Assembly (NCBI GenBank): GCA_020466095.1
Contig: CM035807.1
Location: 10,292,197 to 10,356,196 of the forward strand
DNA: 64,000 nt
Direction of reading: 5' to 3'
Source: Chlorops oryzae
Taxonomy: Eukaryota; Arthropoda; Insecta; Diptera; Chloropidae
Shown: positions 52,655-64,000 of the stretch, in pieces
Position numbering within the stretch: the stretch's first letter is position 1
Layout of the letters: each line of letters begins with the position of its first letter
Made by a program: the position numbers and the translations under genes
The notes under the pieces: model-generated
Seen by the model: the letters and a program-made list of their open reading frames with translations, nothing else
What the model was told of the DNA's origin: nothing
Databases searched by the model: none

Positions 52655-53169
52655 ATTCGGACATTTGCACCGCATACGCACGTTTATCGCGGCATATCAA
52701 TACTGAGAGCATCTATGTGCACTTGGATTTTTTCTGAATAAGACACTGTTCCGCCATCCGATTTGAATAAATTTTTTTTTAAATGAAAGTAAGTACAAGG
52801 GGGTATATTTAAAAAAAATTTATAGAGCGGCGCAAAACTGTAAATACACTGAAAAAAATAGTTAAAATTTTCTTTTTAGTTTTGTGGAAAAAGTTTTCTC
52901 AGTGTAAAAATATTTTTAAAAAAATTTTTGGATTCCCTGTTTTATTGAAAAACAGACAACGTTTGTTTCGTGTTCCTAGCTTTAATAGTTTTTGAGATAT
53001 AAAATTTTGAAAAAAAGCTTACTTGAAAAAGGATTTTCAAGGATATCTCAAGGACTATTTAAAATAGAAAGCTAAAAACTGGTCCCTACAGTGTTTTTAG
53101 ATGGCACCTGTTGAAAAATCAACAAAATTTAAAAATTCCTCTCATGATGCCGCATGCCTTTGCTCAACT

Positions 53170-53324
53170 GGCAAGACCCTTTTTATACCCGACACACTCT
53201 GTGTCGAGGGTATATTGCGTTTGTGTGGTTGTGTTCAACACGCAGAACCAGTCGAGATAGATAGTCACCAGTCGATTTAGACATGTCCGTCCGTCTGTCC
53301 GTCCATCCGTCCGTCTGTCTGTCC

Positions 53325-53378
<54 letters not shown>

Positions 53379-54160
53379 CGTCCTGTCGTCTGTCTGTCGT
53401 CGTCTGTCTGCCTGTCTGTCCTGTCTCGTCCTGTCTGTCGTCGTCCTGTCTGTCTGTTCTGTCCTGTCTGTCTCCTGTCCTGTCCGTCGTCCTGTCTCGT
53501 TCGCTGCTGTCCGTCGTCTGTCGTCCTGTGTCCTGTCCGTCTGTCTCGTCGTCGTCCTGTCTGTCGTCTCGTCTGTCCGTCTCGTCGTCGTCGTCCGTCG
53601 TCTGTCGTCTCGTCCGTCTGTCCTGTCGTCCGTCCGTCTGTCTGTCCGTCTGTCCGTCCTGTCTGTCTCTGTCCGTCTGTCTCGTCCGTCGTCTGTCTCG
53701 TCCTGTCGTCTGTCTGTCTGTCTGTCCGTCTGTCTGTCTGTATACAGTTTTCTTATCGAAGGAGTTGAGTTACCTTGACAAAATTCGGTATGCGTGCTCA
53801 CGGGAACATGAGTAAGAACAAATTCGAGAATGGACACGATTGGAGCATTTTTAAGGGTACCTCCAGTACTAGGGTCTGTTATGAAAATTACAAAAACTAC
53901 TCTAGAATCGGACTTTTTCGAAATATTTCAATGAAACATAAAATTTGAGCGTATATTTAAGCCTCCGATTAGGATTTAAAAAAAAATTGGAAAAGTGGGC
54001 GTGGCAAAGGGGCGGTTTTCATAAAGAAATTTAACAAAAGTCGGCATATGGGGCCCTTATGGCCTTAAACACCTCTTGATATTAAAAATTTTTAGAACAT
54101 GTGTCTATGTCGGGTATTTTATTGTCAGGCTCGCCTGACTATAACACCCTTGCTAGTTAA
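53170..54160 (+). mobile_element. mini-me-like dispersed element with GTCY microsatellite
   Basis: Begins TTTTTATACCCGACACACTC followed by GTGTCGAGGGTATATTG, then CGATTTAGACATGTCCGTCC running into about 460 bp of (GTCY)n (53284-53742). It resembles, from memory, the Drosophila mini-me elements, which have a core just before a GTCY tract and TATACCC/GGGTATA at the edge. The right part (53743-54160) has TATGTCGGGTATTTTATTG and CAGGCTCGCCTGACTATAAC. Open frames across the tract on both strands are composition artefacts. Confidence 0.7.
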
Positions 54161-56647
54161 TCCAACATTTACTTTCAATGCCTAATTATATTTACTCTTA
54201 TAAATTGGCATTGTGTCATCATCCCATGAAGTCGATGGAATTAGAAGGGGCCTAAAAGATTGCCCATCTTTAAACCACTACGTTATGAGGACTATGGATA
54301 CTTCAATGTGATTGCTGCAAAAAAGAAAGTTCAAATAAATCAGAAGTGCACTGGTCTTGTCCCCACAACATTCCGCATAACTGTATCCCTCTCGTTCGAC
54401 CTCAATTGTTACCAGTTACTCTCTGGAGAACTAACCGTGGATGCCTCATAACGAACAATATCGCCAATAATGCCATCAGCTTTCAACATTCTTCCACTTT
54501 AGATCCACTGCCATCAGTATAATTTATTCATTCTATTTTCTGCAAACGAATCTTTCACTAGCATCAGGAGTTTCGAATGTGAATGAATGTCTTACGAGTA
54601 CTTGCTTCGCTGAATCTTCTAATCTTTGGTCGTAAATAAAATTCGTAATATCTTGACAAGTTTCGTAGAACTATTGTGTGGTCCGTCCGAGAGTCTGAAC
54701 AAACAAAAATCGAAGAGCAACTTACATTTTCTTTCTTATTGTTTTTTTACAAGGAAGACTTACGCGCAAAAAAAAAAAAAAAAAAAAAAAATCCGTCGTC
54801 ACAGCAAGAAAATGCATAATTTGGAAGACTTGGCATATCGAATGAATTCACAAAGTAAATAAGTAAACATTGCAAGCATGTTAAATGGCCAAGAGACAGC
54901 CACAATCTTGCAAACAAATAGGGGAGAAACAAACTCGAATTGCCATCGAGGTATGAGTTAGTGAGTTAGTGGCCAAGTGACAAAGTTAAAATAGCCACGA
55001 GTCGACTTGTTGTGCAATGGGGCATAGTAAAGCTCCAAATGGATATACCGCTGTGGAGGTACTGCCTTTAGACTGTACGCGCGCGGTGTGTGTGTGTGTG
55101 TGTTGTCACATTTAATTGGCCGCTTTAGTATTTGCGGTTAGGTCTTCTGATACTCCCCGCTGTTGTCGCACTGTGTGTCTGTGTGCCCTAAGGCAAATTT
55201 GCACTTCAAATTGGTTGGCAAGCACTAAAGCACTCAGATAGAAAATAAATAAGCCAAACACAGCTCGACCACCAAATGTGCTCCATTGAACCCCATATGT
55301 GTCGTTATGCTTACAACTCTATTTTTTTTTTTTTTTATTTTTTTTTTTTGGTTTAACAAACTTCACTAAAGGGAGCTCTGAGATTGGAGGATTGCAAAAT
55401 TTGCTCGAACAATTTCTTGTGAATTTACACTTGAAAATAATTTGGGATATCATTGAGAACAGATTTTTTTTACTGAAGCACTGGGAATTAATTCTGGGCA
55501 ATGAATATTTAGAATTTTTCAATATTGAAAAGAGTTCTCAAATCTTTAAAATATTGCCTCATCTTATCGTTCCTCTAGAATGTTACTTTTTCTCGCGTCA
55601 AGTCTAAATGAACCAATAATTTTCTAGCCTCATTTATCCGACACTGATCAGCACTGAAGAATATGAGATCAGAAAATTCTTTTAATAATAATTTTATGGG
55701 TTTTTCTGCAATTCAAGAGATTGAAATTTTTCTCAGTGTACTCCATACAGTACGATTCCAGTTAAGGTTCGGAAAACTTTCAAATTAGACCGTCCACGTT
55801 ACAATTCACAACAACAGTAACAACTTCCATCGAGGACAAAATTAAAATGCTGCCATTTAAATTGTGCAATCATGAGAAGACAACCGACGGAAGGCTTTTA
55901 GGAAGTCATCGCTAGACTGGCAGAAAAACTGACAGGCATCGTAGTTATATCTGCATTTACTTTGACCACGAATGGGAGAGTCTGTGAAAGATACACGACC
56001 AGAAGTGAAATCTTAAAATTTTCTTTGGCTCCTTTCTTAAGACTATCTTAATAAAATGAATGCCTTTTTAATACCAAAAAAAAAAAAAAAATGGGGGAAA
56101 AAATGGAAAAAAGACAATTCCTGTGTGACGACTTTTGCACACACTTCGCTCGGACAGTCCATTCAGTCTAGCTGAATAATGGCCGAGTTGTCTGTCTTTT
56201 ATTTTTAAGCCGGTGGCTGTAGTGTGATGTCTGGAGCTGAGTTTGATACAACCTTAAATGGCAGCGCGGGCATGCGGTATGCCACTTAAATTACATTATT
56301 ATGTATTGGTGACATTTATGTGCAAATATTTTATCGTTAGAGAGAGAGCGTGTGGAATACATGCGACCCTAAGCCGTTGGTCTTTGGGCATTTTCTATGA
56401 ATCCCAAGGAAAAGTTAAGATTGTGGCTTATCAATTCATTTTACTTCTTGTTACTTAGGAAGAGCTTAGAGGACATGAAATTGTAAAAAAAAAAAAAAAA
56501 AAAAAAAAATGGTTAAGATATGATTTAAGGCAGTAGAGAACTAAATGGTTTTATTAAAAGATTTCTACTAATGGCTGGAAGCTACAGTTAACTCTACAAT
56601 GGAATCAATTTGAAAGAGAAAGATGAAGACTGCAGAATCGATCTTAA

Positions 56648-57377
56648 TGGGGTTGTCTCGTTGGGCAAAATTTTTTGCCATTTTTTTTTTGCATTTTTTG
56701 TAGCTTGAATATTTGAGAATATCGTGCTAAAAGGATTTTTTGAAATTCGAAATAGTTTAGAAGATGTAGCCTTCTTTGTCGACCGAGATCTCGCTAAAAC
56801 GAGCAATTTTAGCGTTGCTTCAAACCTTAAACGCATTTATCCGAAACCACTTTTTTTGAACTCGCTGCCATGATTTCTCCAGTTCAACTGGACCGATTTT
56901 AATGAAACGAAGTGCATTCGACGCAGAATTGTCACCATTATGGCTTGAATCTCAATTATAATTTTAACAAATTTTTTACTATTTTTTTTTACACTGAACT
57001 ACAAGAAAATATAACCGAAATCGATGGGTCATTTTTCAATGGCGGCCATTTTGTCAAAAAAAATTCCAAAATTGTTTTGGAGCTTCACGCTATAATGACA
57101 TCTAAATATCCGTTTTTATTTTTCATTTCGGACAACTTGGAGACCTGGAATCGTGGCAACCAGCAATACACCTTTTTGGTTTTGAGCATCCACTTTGACG
57201 GCCGAGAACCGCCCTCACATAAAAAAAACAAAGTGCTTCTTTATAAACTTTCATTCATTCCTAACACAATAAACTAAAAAACTAAACCTAAATAAATTGA
57301 AAAAGCTCTTTTCGTTTTCTGTTAGGAATTTTTTTAAAAAAAGGTCGAAAAACAGCCTCGCCAATGAGACAACCCCC
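56648..57377. mobile_element. TTAA-flanked palindromic element, copy 2
   Basis: TTAA at 56644-56647 and 57378-57381. Ends TGGGGTTGTCTCGTTGGGC and complement (CCAATGAGACAACCCCC), diverged from copy 1 (26757-27494). The interior shares GGATTTTTTGAAATTCGAAA, ATGTAGCCTTCTTTGTCGA, CCAGTTCAACTGGACCGATT and GGCGGCCATTTTGTCAAAA in the same order. The two copies have diverged noticeably, so this is an older family. Confidence 0.78.
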
Positions 57378-57976
57378 TTAAGTAGATTCAAATGCTTTTC
57401 TACAAATCAAAGGAGCTTTGCTGGTCAAGGCAACTGAAGAGTTGTTTATGGCTCTTGGTAGCGTTCCTATTACATTAGACACAGCAGTAAAGTGACTTTA
57501 AAAAAAAATCCTTCTTACTTTATGTAACTGTTTGCTGTAAAACTTGGAGCTTTGGCTTTTTCGAACAGATAAAGAGTTAAGCTGAAAAACGCGTTCAATT
57601 AGCAGCACAAAGACAGCAGAAAACCTACTCGTACAATGCTGTCGTTGTACCACAAACAATATCTTCCTTTCTAAGACGACACTTGACAATGTTTTTTTTT
57701 TTTTGTTTTTTGTGCTCAACTTGGCAAACATGTAGACCGAAAATGGCATATAACGGCAGACAGCATTGTCAGCTACACATGTCCGATCCCGATGTCTTCT
57801 CTTCAGACAAAAAGACCATGACTGCTTTTCCATTGACTTTACAGAGATTAAACAAAAGAAAAAAAAAAACCTTTGGAACTATAACTCCTTTCCCATGACC
57901 ATTATATTACATACATAGATACATATTGGGTAAATGTATTTATATACCTATGCTTAAGCCGTTCATAATGACTTAC

Positions 57977-58335
57977 CAATCTTATTTCAATTTCAGCATC
58001 GATACGTGTTCGCATCTTACGATTCGCTTTTCCAAATACGGGTGTACAAACCAGTTCATCGCTGCCAGCAGCCATTGGACCTGCACCTGTATCTGTTAAG
58101 TCCAGTATAGCATCAGCGCCATCGCTGCTTTCGACGGCTGCCAGCAGGCCATCAGCGGACGCAAATGACGCTGAACGTGGCGATATCGTTGGCGGAGGTG
58201 TTTTCTTACCCGCATCCTCGTATAGTACGCGAACACTTTGCGGCCGTGTCGCAGCAGTGAAGAGTTCGTTTTGGCAAACTTTGTCACTCTCGTAATGGAT
58301 CTTCCGTTGGGCGAATGTAAAAAGGTCACTTTCAG
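57977..58335 (-). CDS. gukh: gukh exon, most 5' one in the window
   Basis: Acceptor TTTCCAG at 58337-58336 and donor GTAAG from 57976. It encodes AESDLFTFAQRKIHYESDKV at the start, ATRPQSVRVLYEDAGKKTPP in the middle, and NRKMRTRIDAEIEIRL at the end, in frame with the exon at 51756. Phase 2 at its start shows at least one more coding exon upstream, beyond or in the right end of the window. The N-terminal WAVE-homology region expected in the NHS family is not seen here. Confidence 0.72.
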
Positions 58336-58400
58336 CTGGAAAAATTGCAGGAAAAAAGAATGAGATTAGTTAAAGTCTTCTCTCTCTCTCTCTCTCTTCT

Positions 58401-58442
<42 letters not shown>

Positions 58443-61259
58443 CTCTCACTATCTCGACATCAATAATTTAATATTTTCACTATACGCTGCCATTTGACCC
58501 CGAACTGACTGAAATGATCCATAATATTAAAGAGCTTCGAGCGCTGATTTCTTCCATCGACGTTTATCTCCGACCGGACGATAAATTATGATGATTCATA
58601 GCCAATGTGGAACGATATTAAGCTGACAGCTGACGTGAAAATGGAAGTTAAATTTTCTATAGAATGTAAACAAAGATCCAACTGATCGGATCGGAAATGG
58701 GTGCTCCGTATATCGATATCATATAAATTATATGATCAACTATCGCTAGGCCGACCAGACGGTCACTTCGGCCACTTTTAAGCTGTTCGGGAGAAATTTC
58801 TAAACGGTACCGCCCAATCAAAGGCTTTAAGTCATATATATGTAGGTACATATAAAGTTAGATAGATGCCAAAACTGTAAGAGCTTCTAATCAATGTCGT
58901 GCAATTCCTTATCCTTTTTGTTTCAAACTTAAACTTTATTTATAATTAAAAAGGGAAATTTTCTTCCAAAAAAAAAAAAAAACGAATCATTTTATTTAAA
59001 ATTAAAATCAGAAAATCCAAAGAAAATCCCATCATCCGTGTTTCCTTTATTCTCAACTCTAGATAACGAGTCTCTATTTACTTAATGAAATTTCCACAAA
59101 AGTGCAATTAAATCGTCTGTTTGGCCTCACTCCAAAACGAGAAGACAAGCGAAATTCGAAGACGTTGGGTCGTCCATTGGATAAAAATAAAATAAATCAA
59201 TGTGGAATACAAAAACCTAAAGAGCCATAAAATTGCGCTCTTGGCAATGAAGGAACACAACAGAACACACCATGACCAAGCATGGGTGGACCGGACCGAT
59301 GGCAAGCAAAAGTACATATATATGTACATACAAATTTAGATATACATTCATGAGCATAGTTATATACACACAAAAGAGTTCAATGAATAGAGGAAGAATA
59401 AAAAAAAAAAAAATGGTTTCTCATAAAAATTGTTTAATACTTCTCGATGCCTGTCCATCATCATCTATGTACATCATCAACGTAATCATATTTATCGTTT
59501 GCGGCAACGGCATACCACTCACACTGTTAATGGGAACCCTTAAGTAGCCAGACGCAATACTCCAAGTAACCAAGTACACACTATCTGTCGTGAGATGAAT
59601 GACAAGCAAGCAAAAAAAGAAGGAGAAAAAAGCCCCAACAAATTCGCATGCAAGAGGCCATAATATGTCGAAGGAAGTGTACCGAAAATTTCTCAAGAGA
59701 TTATGACAGTCGCTGTCGACCACGAGAAGATATTTTATGGCGTCCAGCCATATTAAATGGCAATGGCATTGGTTTGACTATTTTGGCAAAGAAGCAGCAC
59801 ATTGCAATCCTGATGTGCCGCAAGAATATTGGATTATGCATGACATCACGCCTAGTTGGCGAACACCAACGCCCAGTCGAGTGCAGTTGCTGCTGCTGTT
59901 GCTCTTCCTTGTGTCGCGGCGACGTGCAGCATCCCGCTGACACAAAAACGCTGCTGCTACTGACGCCTCGAACTCGCGTAGCAAGTGCAATCTATCTGGC
60001 TAAATGTGAACGCGATTTGCACCTATTCCGCCACTCCCTTCATCCTCGATGCGATCCCATCTTCGAATTCAATTTCAAGTGCGCTCTCTTGTGGGCAATG
60101 CGGCGGATAAATGTCCAGCGTGAACACACGAGTCAACGTCTACGGCTGGCGATTTTTATGGCATTTCGTGTCCCGCTGTTGTGTAAATGAAAACTTCATA
60201 TACCAATACGATTTTTTCTCCCCTTTATTTAAATTTTTTTTTCTCTCTTTTTTAAAATTTTTTTTTTTTTTTTTTTTTGTTATGTTATGTGAGTCAACAT
60301 GCATTTTGTTTGTATATTTTGACGGCCTAGGGGCCAACGAGCGACATTCGCTGCATTCGTTGGCTGTGATTGATGTCTCCAAGATGTCGAAAAACGTCGG
60401 TTCCATTGCAGTGTGGTGTTTGCCTTTGTTGTATGGAGTTGTGTTGTTGTTTTTGAATTCCTTTATATTTTTGTATATTTTTTTTTTTTTTCAAAGTCGG
60501 TTGTGACTTCTCGTGTTAAATCGCGCACGAAATTTAAATTTCGTGGTTCAAGGAAGTACGAAAGTGGCATCCAGACGGCAAAAAGCGAACATGTGCCAAT
60601 AGTTCATTGGCTTTTTTTTTGGCATATTTATTGCTTTTTAAGGAAGTTTGTTGAAATTTTCGGCGGTTGTTAAGGAAATTTGAATTTCTCAAGACTTGAT
60701 TTCTTAATTAGGCGGACGAGGTTTCCCAAATAAATAAATCTCCAATCTCACCTTTGATTTTTTGATCCAAAATAGTAAAAACGTTTCATCAAATATGCTG
60801 GCGTTGGTTGGTACATTAAAAGTACTCAGTTTGAGAAGGTTCTTTGAAGTATCGAGTAAATTTAAAAGTCCGTTCAATCGCCAGTTCCGCAGTGAGAAAA
60901 AGAAGGCGTATTTGTTCTCCCAAGAGTATGGAACCCAAACCGAATGAGGAAAGCAACTTAATGCTATTTTTTCACTAAAGGGGTTAACCCGATATTTTAA
61001 CTCAAAGCGTTCATATGAGCTTCGAGCGAGTTAAGGTTTACTAACGTCATATGACCCAGCCGGAAAGTTCACTACTTCTGCACGGCTTCCGAAGTGGTGA
61101 AAATTCATAGTGTGACTACCCGCATTACTAACCCTAACTTCTAATGAAGTTTGTTGAGAGATGGCCGCTGTTTTCATTACATGCATGCGATAATGTCCGG
61201 CTGGGGAGTTTGACAACTACAAAACGCGCAAGGTATATCATCGAGAAATTGTAAATAAA
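58336..61259. other. gukh upstream intron, no exon seen
   Basis: Contains a CT microsatellite (58379-58442), a run of A (59400-59412) and several longer open frames, one of 180 codons at 59648-60190, without recognisable sequence. I found no acceptor-donor pair enclosing an NHS-like segment. Confidence 0.5.
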
Positions 61260-61981
61260 AATTAAATTTGGTGATGATGTTGGTGATTATGTTGATGTGA
61301 TAATGTGTGGGAGTGTTGATATGAGGTGATGATGTTGGTGATAATGATTGGTGATGATGTGGTGATGTGTGATATGATGGTATGGTGATGGTGATGATGA
61401 TGTGATGATGATGGTGATGATGATGGTGATGATGATGGTGATGATAATGATAACGGTGATGATGATGGTGATGATGATGGTGATGATATGATGGTGATGA
61501 TGATGGTATGATGGTATGATGATGTGTGATAATGATGGTGATGATGATGATGATGGTGATGAGAGGTTCGTGATGATGATGGTGATGATGTTGGTGATGA
61601 TGAAGTGTGATGATGTTGGTGATAATGTTGGTGATGATGATGGTGATGATGTATGGTGATGATGATGTATGGTGGTGATGGATGATGATTGGTGATGATG
61701 TTGTGATGATGGGATGATGTGATGATGATGGTGATGGATGATGATGGTATGATGATGGTAATGATGATGGTAATGATGATGGTGATGATGATTACGACTT
61801 ACGCACGTTCTTGCTTCATCACGTCTCGAAAAACCTTCAGAAATTCTGCGATTCTTAAGTGTCTCATTTTATAAACCAAATGAGAATTATAGGCGTCATG
61901 CTAGAATCTTATTCTATGCACTGATGTCAGAACGATGGGGTTTTTCCGTGTTGAGTAATTTTTTCGATTTTACCTTTAACA
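61260..61981 (+). mobile_element. dispersed element with TGATGATGG head and conserved tail, copy 2
   Basis: About 520 bp of TGATGATGG-type microsatellite followed, from about 61785, by the 190-bp tail also found at 33160-33350. Order and orientation are the same in both copies. Relative to copy 1 the tail has one inserted word (ATGCTAGAATCTTATTC). Confidence 0.72.
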
Positions 61982-63925
61982 GAGGTCGCCTAACTTAGCA
62001 TGTAAAAAACGGAATAAAATTATTTTAGCACTGTTGAGCAACAACATTGAAGCACTTCAGAAGAAATTTAAAAATAAGTATATGGTACTGATTTGATTAA
62101 AATCCGTCGAAATTACTGGTACCTTCATATACTAAGTACGATTTTGTTCATACATACTCTTTTTGCTTTTCATAAAAATTTTCCCGAAAGAATTTTTTTT
62201 TTTTTGCTTATTTATATATTTTAACTTTCGGTTCCACACTTCTTTTGATTTGTAATTCAATACAAGTTCTGCGACCCCTTTTTTCGTCGCCCATCAAGCG
62301 CCGTCACGTCTCGCTGACGTTGCAATTCAATTCGATTTGATTTTTATGTTGAAGCAGCGCGAAAAAGGAAGAAGAAGCATTTCAAGAAAAATAAATACAA
62401 AAATAGCATTAAAAGAGCGCAAACACTTGTTGCAAATACGACTACAAAAGCAAACATCGAAACCGAGGGAAAATGAAAATCGAAAGAGAAAAAAATAAAA
62501 AAATAATTCAAATAAAAAATGCATTGAAATTATTGTGTGACATGATGGGTCCGGCTTTTGTAGCGATTGCCGCATGAGCAAAATTACAAATTCGAATGAG
62601 TCATTTATTTCGAGAAGTAATGAAGCGACTTGGAATAAGAATCAATCTTAGAGTGCCCTATAAAATCTAAGCGAATTCAATAAAATTTGCTTTACAATTT
62701 TTACTGGCAAATAAAACGTGACTTTTCCGCTTTTTTCTCTCGATTCGAACAGCCCAAAGAGGTCAAAAGGATATGAACTGCTTCAAAGAGGAAAATACTT
62801 GAAGCAAAAATGAATCAAAGCAAAAAACTTTTTTCAATTGAAAGAACGATCAAAAGAATAAACGTATGTACGTACGTACGTTTTCACCTTTCATTGATGA
62901 TTTCTAAGCTCTCAAGTGCTCTCTCTCTCTCTCTCTCTCGAGGAAAATATCACATGACAAGTTATCCGACAGCTTTGTACCTACGCAAATGGCATCCCGC
63001 CATCGGCAATGCCATCAATGATATCAATCAAAAAACTGTTATTGCGTTCCGGCTTTTCATCGAACATCGTCGTCGTGACAGCTCGGGAAGGCTTGTCGTT
63101 TCGATTTTGTCATTGATGGAACCGCAATAAAAATTGAAAAATCCTTCCTCCGAGCGTCGAGCGTCGAGAGCTGAGAAGCAGAGAACTCAAACGCATACAC
63201 TCGATTGCACATAAAATCGCAATGAAATTGCAAAGATAAACAGATTTCAGCTCAAATTGAAATTGTCGCATTCTGTATGCGTTCGTAGACTCTTGTGTGG
63301 CTTTTCATTCCTTAGCACATTGACGCCAAAAAGCTATTGTCCCAAGGAATTTTTTCCTTTTATTTTTTCTCTTCGTATTGTATATGAGAATGCAAGAATT
63401 TATGGCATCTATGCACTTTGATATTCAAGTCAATTTTGCCAACATGGAATGCAATTTTTAATGCCACAAATGAAGTCCACAGTGAAACCTCGGGTCTTTC
63501 AATTTTTGGTCATTTTTGTAAAGCCGGCTCGGCGATGTTACATCCGCTTATGTTTATGTCAATAAAATTCATCATTTGACTGTAACTAATGTATGAAGGT
63601 CCAGCATGATCGTGTATGTTCGAGCTTCATGCAAGCACAGGCGATACAGTGAACGACAAAAGTCTACGTTCGACCCATATTTCCGCTACCTGAAGAGTTC
63701 AAAAGCATTTTAACAAAATGTAATGATGCAGCTTTCTTTGAAATGTATTTCTTATAGCGTATACCGAAAAAAAAATTCCAAAAAATATCATATTTGTAGC
63801 TCGAATACAGCATCTAGATGCCGGATAGGTAGGTAGGTAGGTTGAAGTGGCTGCCACTTAGGCCATTAATCGGCCCATTGTGATACCAAGGAGGTTTTCT
63901 TGTGTTTGTGTGAGTGTATGTCTTA
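61982..63925. other. non-coding right-hand spacer or intron
   Basis: AT-rich. A CT tract at 62918-62940 and short inverted words are present. The 106-codon open frame at 62810-63130 has no recognisable features. Confidence 0.5.
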
Positions 63926-64000
63926 TTATGTAGTGTGCCCCTAACATGCGATTTTTGAAAAACCAGTGCTAGGCTTGGAACATTACACTCCGTTTCGCCT
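63826..64000. repeat. dispersed repeat, copy 2 (cut by window end)
   Basis: Starts with GGTAGGTAGGTAGGTTGAAG, a string common in dispersed fly repeats. From 63936 it shares CATGCGATTTTTGAAAAACC and AGTGCTAGGCTTGG with 22075-22115. It runs off the end of the window. Confidence 0.6.

Larger units (their letters stand above)
51757..57976. other. gukh intron, 6.2 kb
   Basis: Minus-strand intron filled with repeats: a hairpin (52548-52654), a mini-me-like element (53170-54160), a TTAA-flanked element (56648-57377) and poly-A/T runs (54763-54790, 56483-56510). No supported exon. Confidence 0.7.

Overview
The window is nuclear DNA of a higher dipteran fly. Spliced genes with short GT-AG introns, AT-rich spacers and many small transposon relics point that way. 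The order of recognisable genes (Hr96, a WDR91-like gene, Smg6, gukh) recalls the 96A-B part of Drosophila chromosome 3R from memory. A tephritid-type fruit fly is my best guess, but that is inference.

Left arm (1-6160): about 6 kb of satellite. An 11-bp repeat lies in three alternating orientations. It is interrupted by GC-richer modules, each carrying TATA boxes 31-32 bp before an initiator-like site, and always oriented so that the satellite strand without stop codons lies downstream. A second, unrelated satellite that also has an 11-bp period follows. This is the most unusual part of the window.

Gene-rich middle (7400-29764): an SLC36-type amino acid transporter (+, first exon not found); beta4GalT7 (+) tail-to-tail with EMC6 (-); a small possible tail-anchored protein (+); Hr96, a nuclear receptor (+); a WDR91-like gene with only the N-terminal half (-); and Smg6, a nonsense-mediated decay endonuclease with all 13 exons visible (+).

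Right half (34809-58335): exons of gukh, the fly member of the Nance-Horan syndrome (NHS) family, on the minus strand. The N-terminal exons lie beyond the window. Its introns are long and full of repeats. The coding sequence has one apparent frameshift at a CAG-rich stretch, and the last exon does not join in phase with the exon before it.

Mobile DNA: a family of P-element-like MITEs with 31-bp ends and 8-bp target duplications (four copies, one nested in another palindrome); a PIF/Harbinger-like MITE; two TTAA-flanked elements side by side in a Smg6 intron, with a second copy of one in gukh; a mini-me-like element with a large GTCY tract; a TGATGG-microsatellite element with a conserved tail; and several unclassified palindromes. 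No rRNA, CRISPR array or intact tRNA gene was seen.

The genes do not form a pathway. They are ordinary housekeeping and signalling genes in a repeat-rich region. Broken reading frames in Hr96 and gukh, and the fold-back symmetry of the satellite, may partly reflect assembly error.
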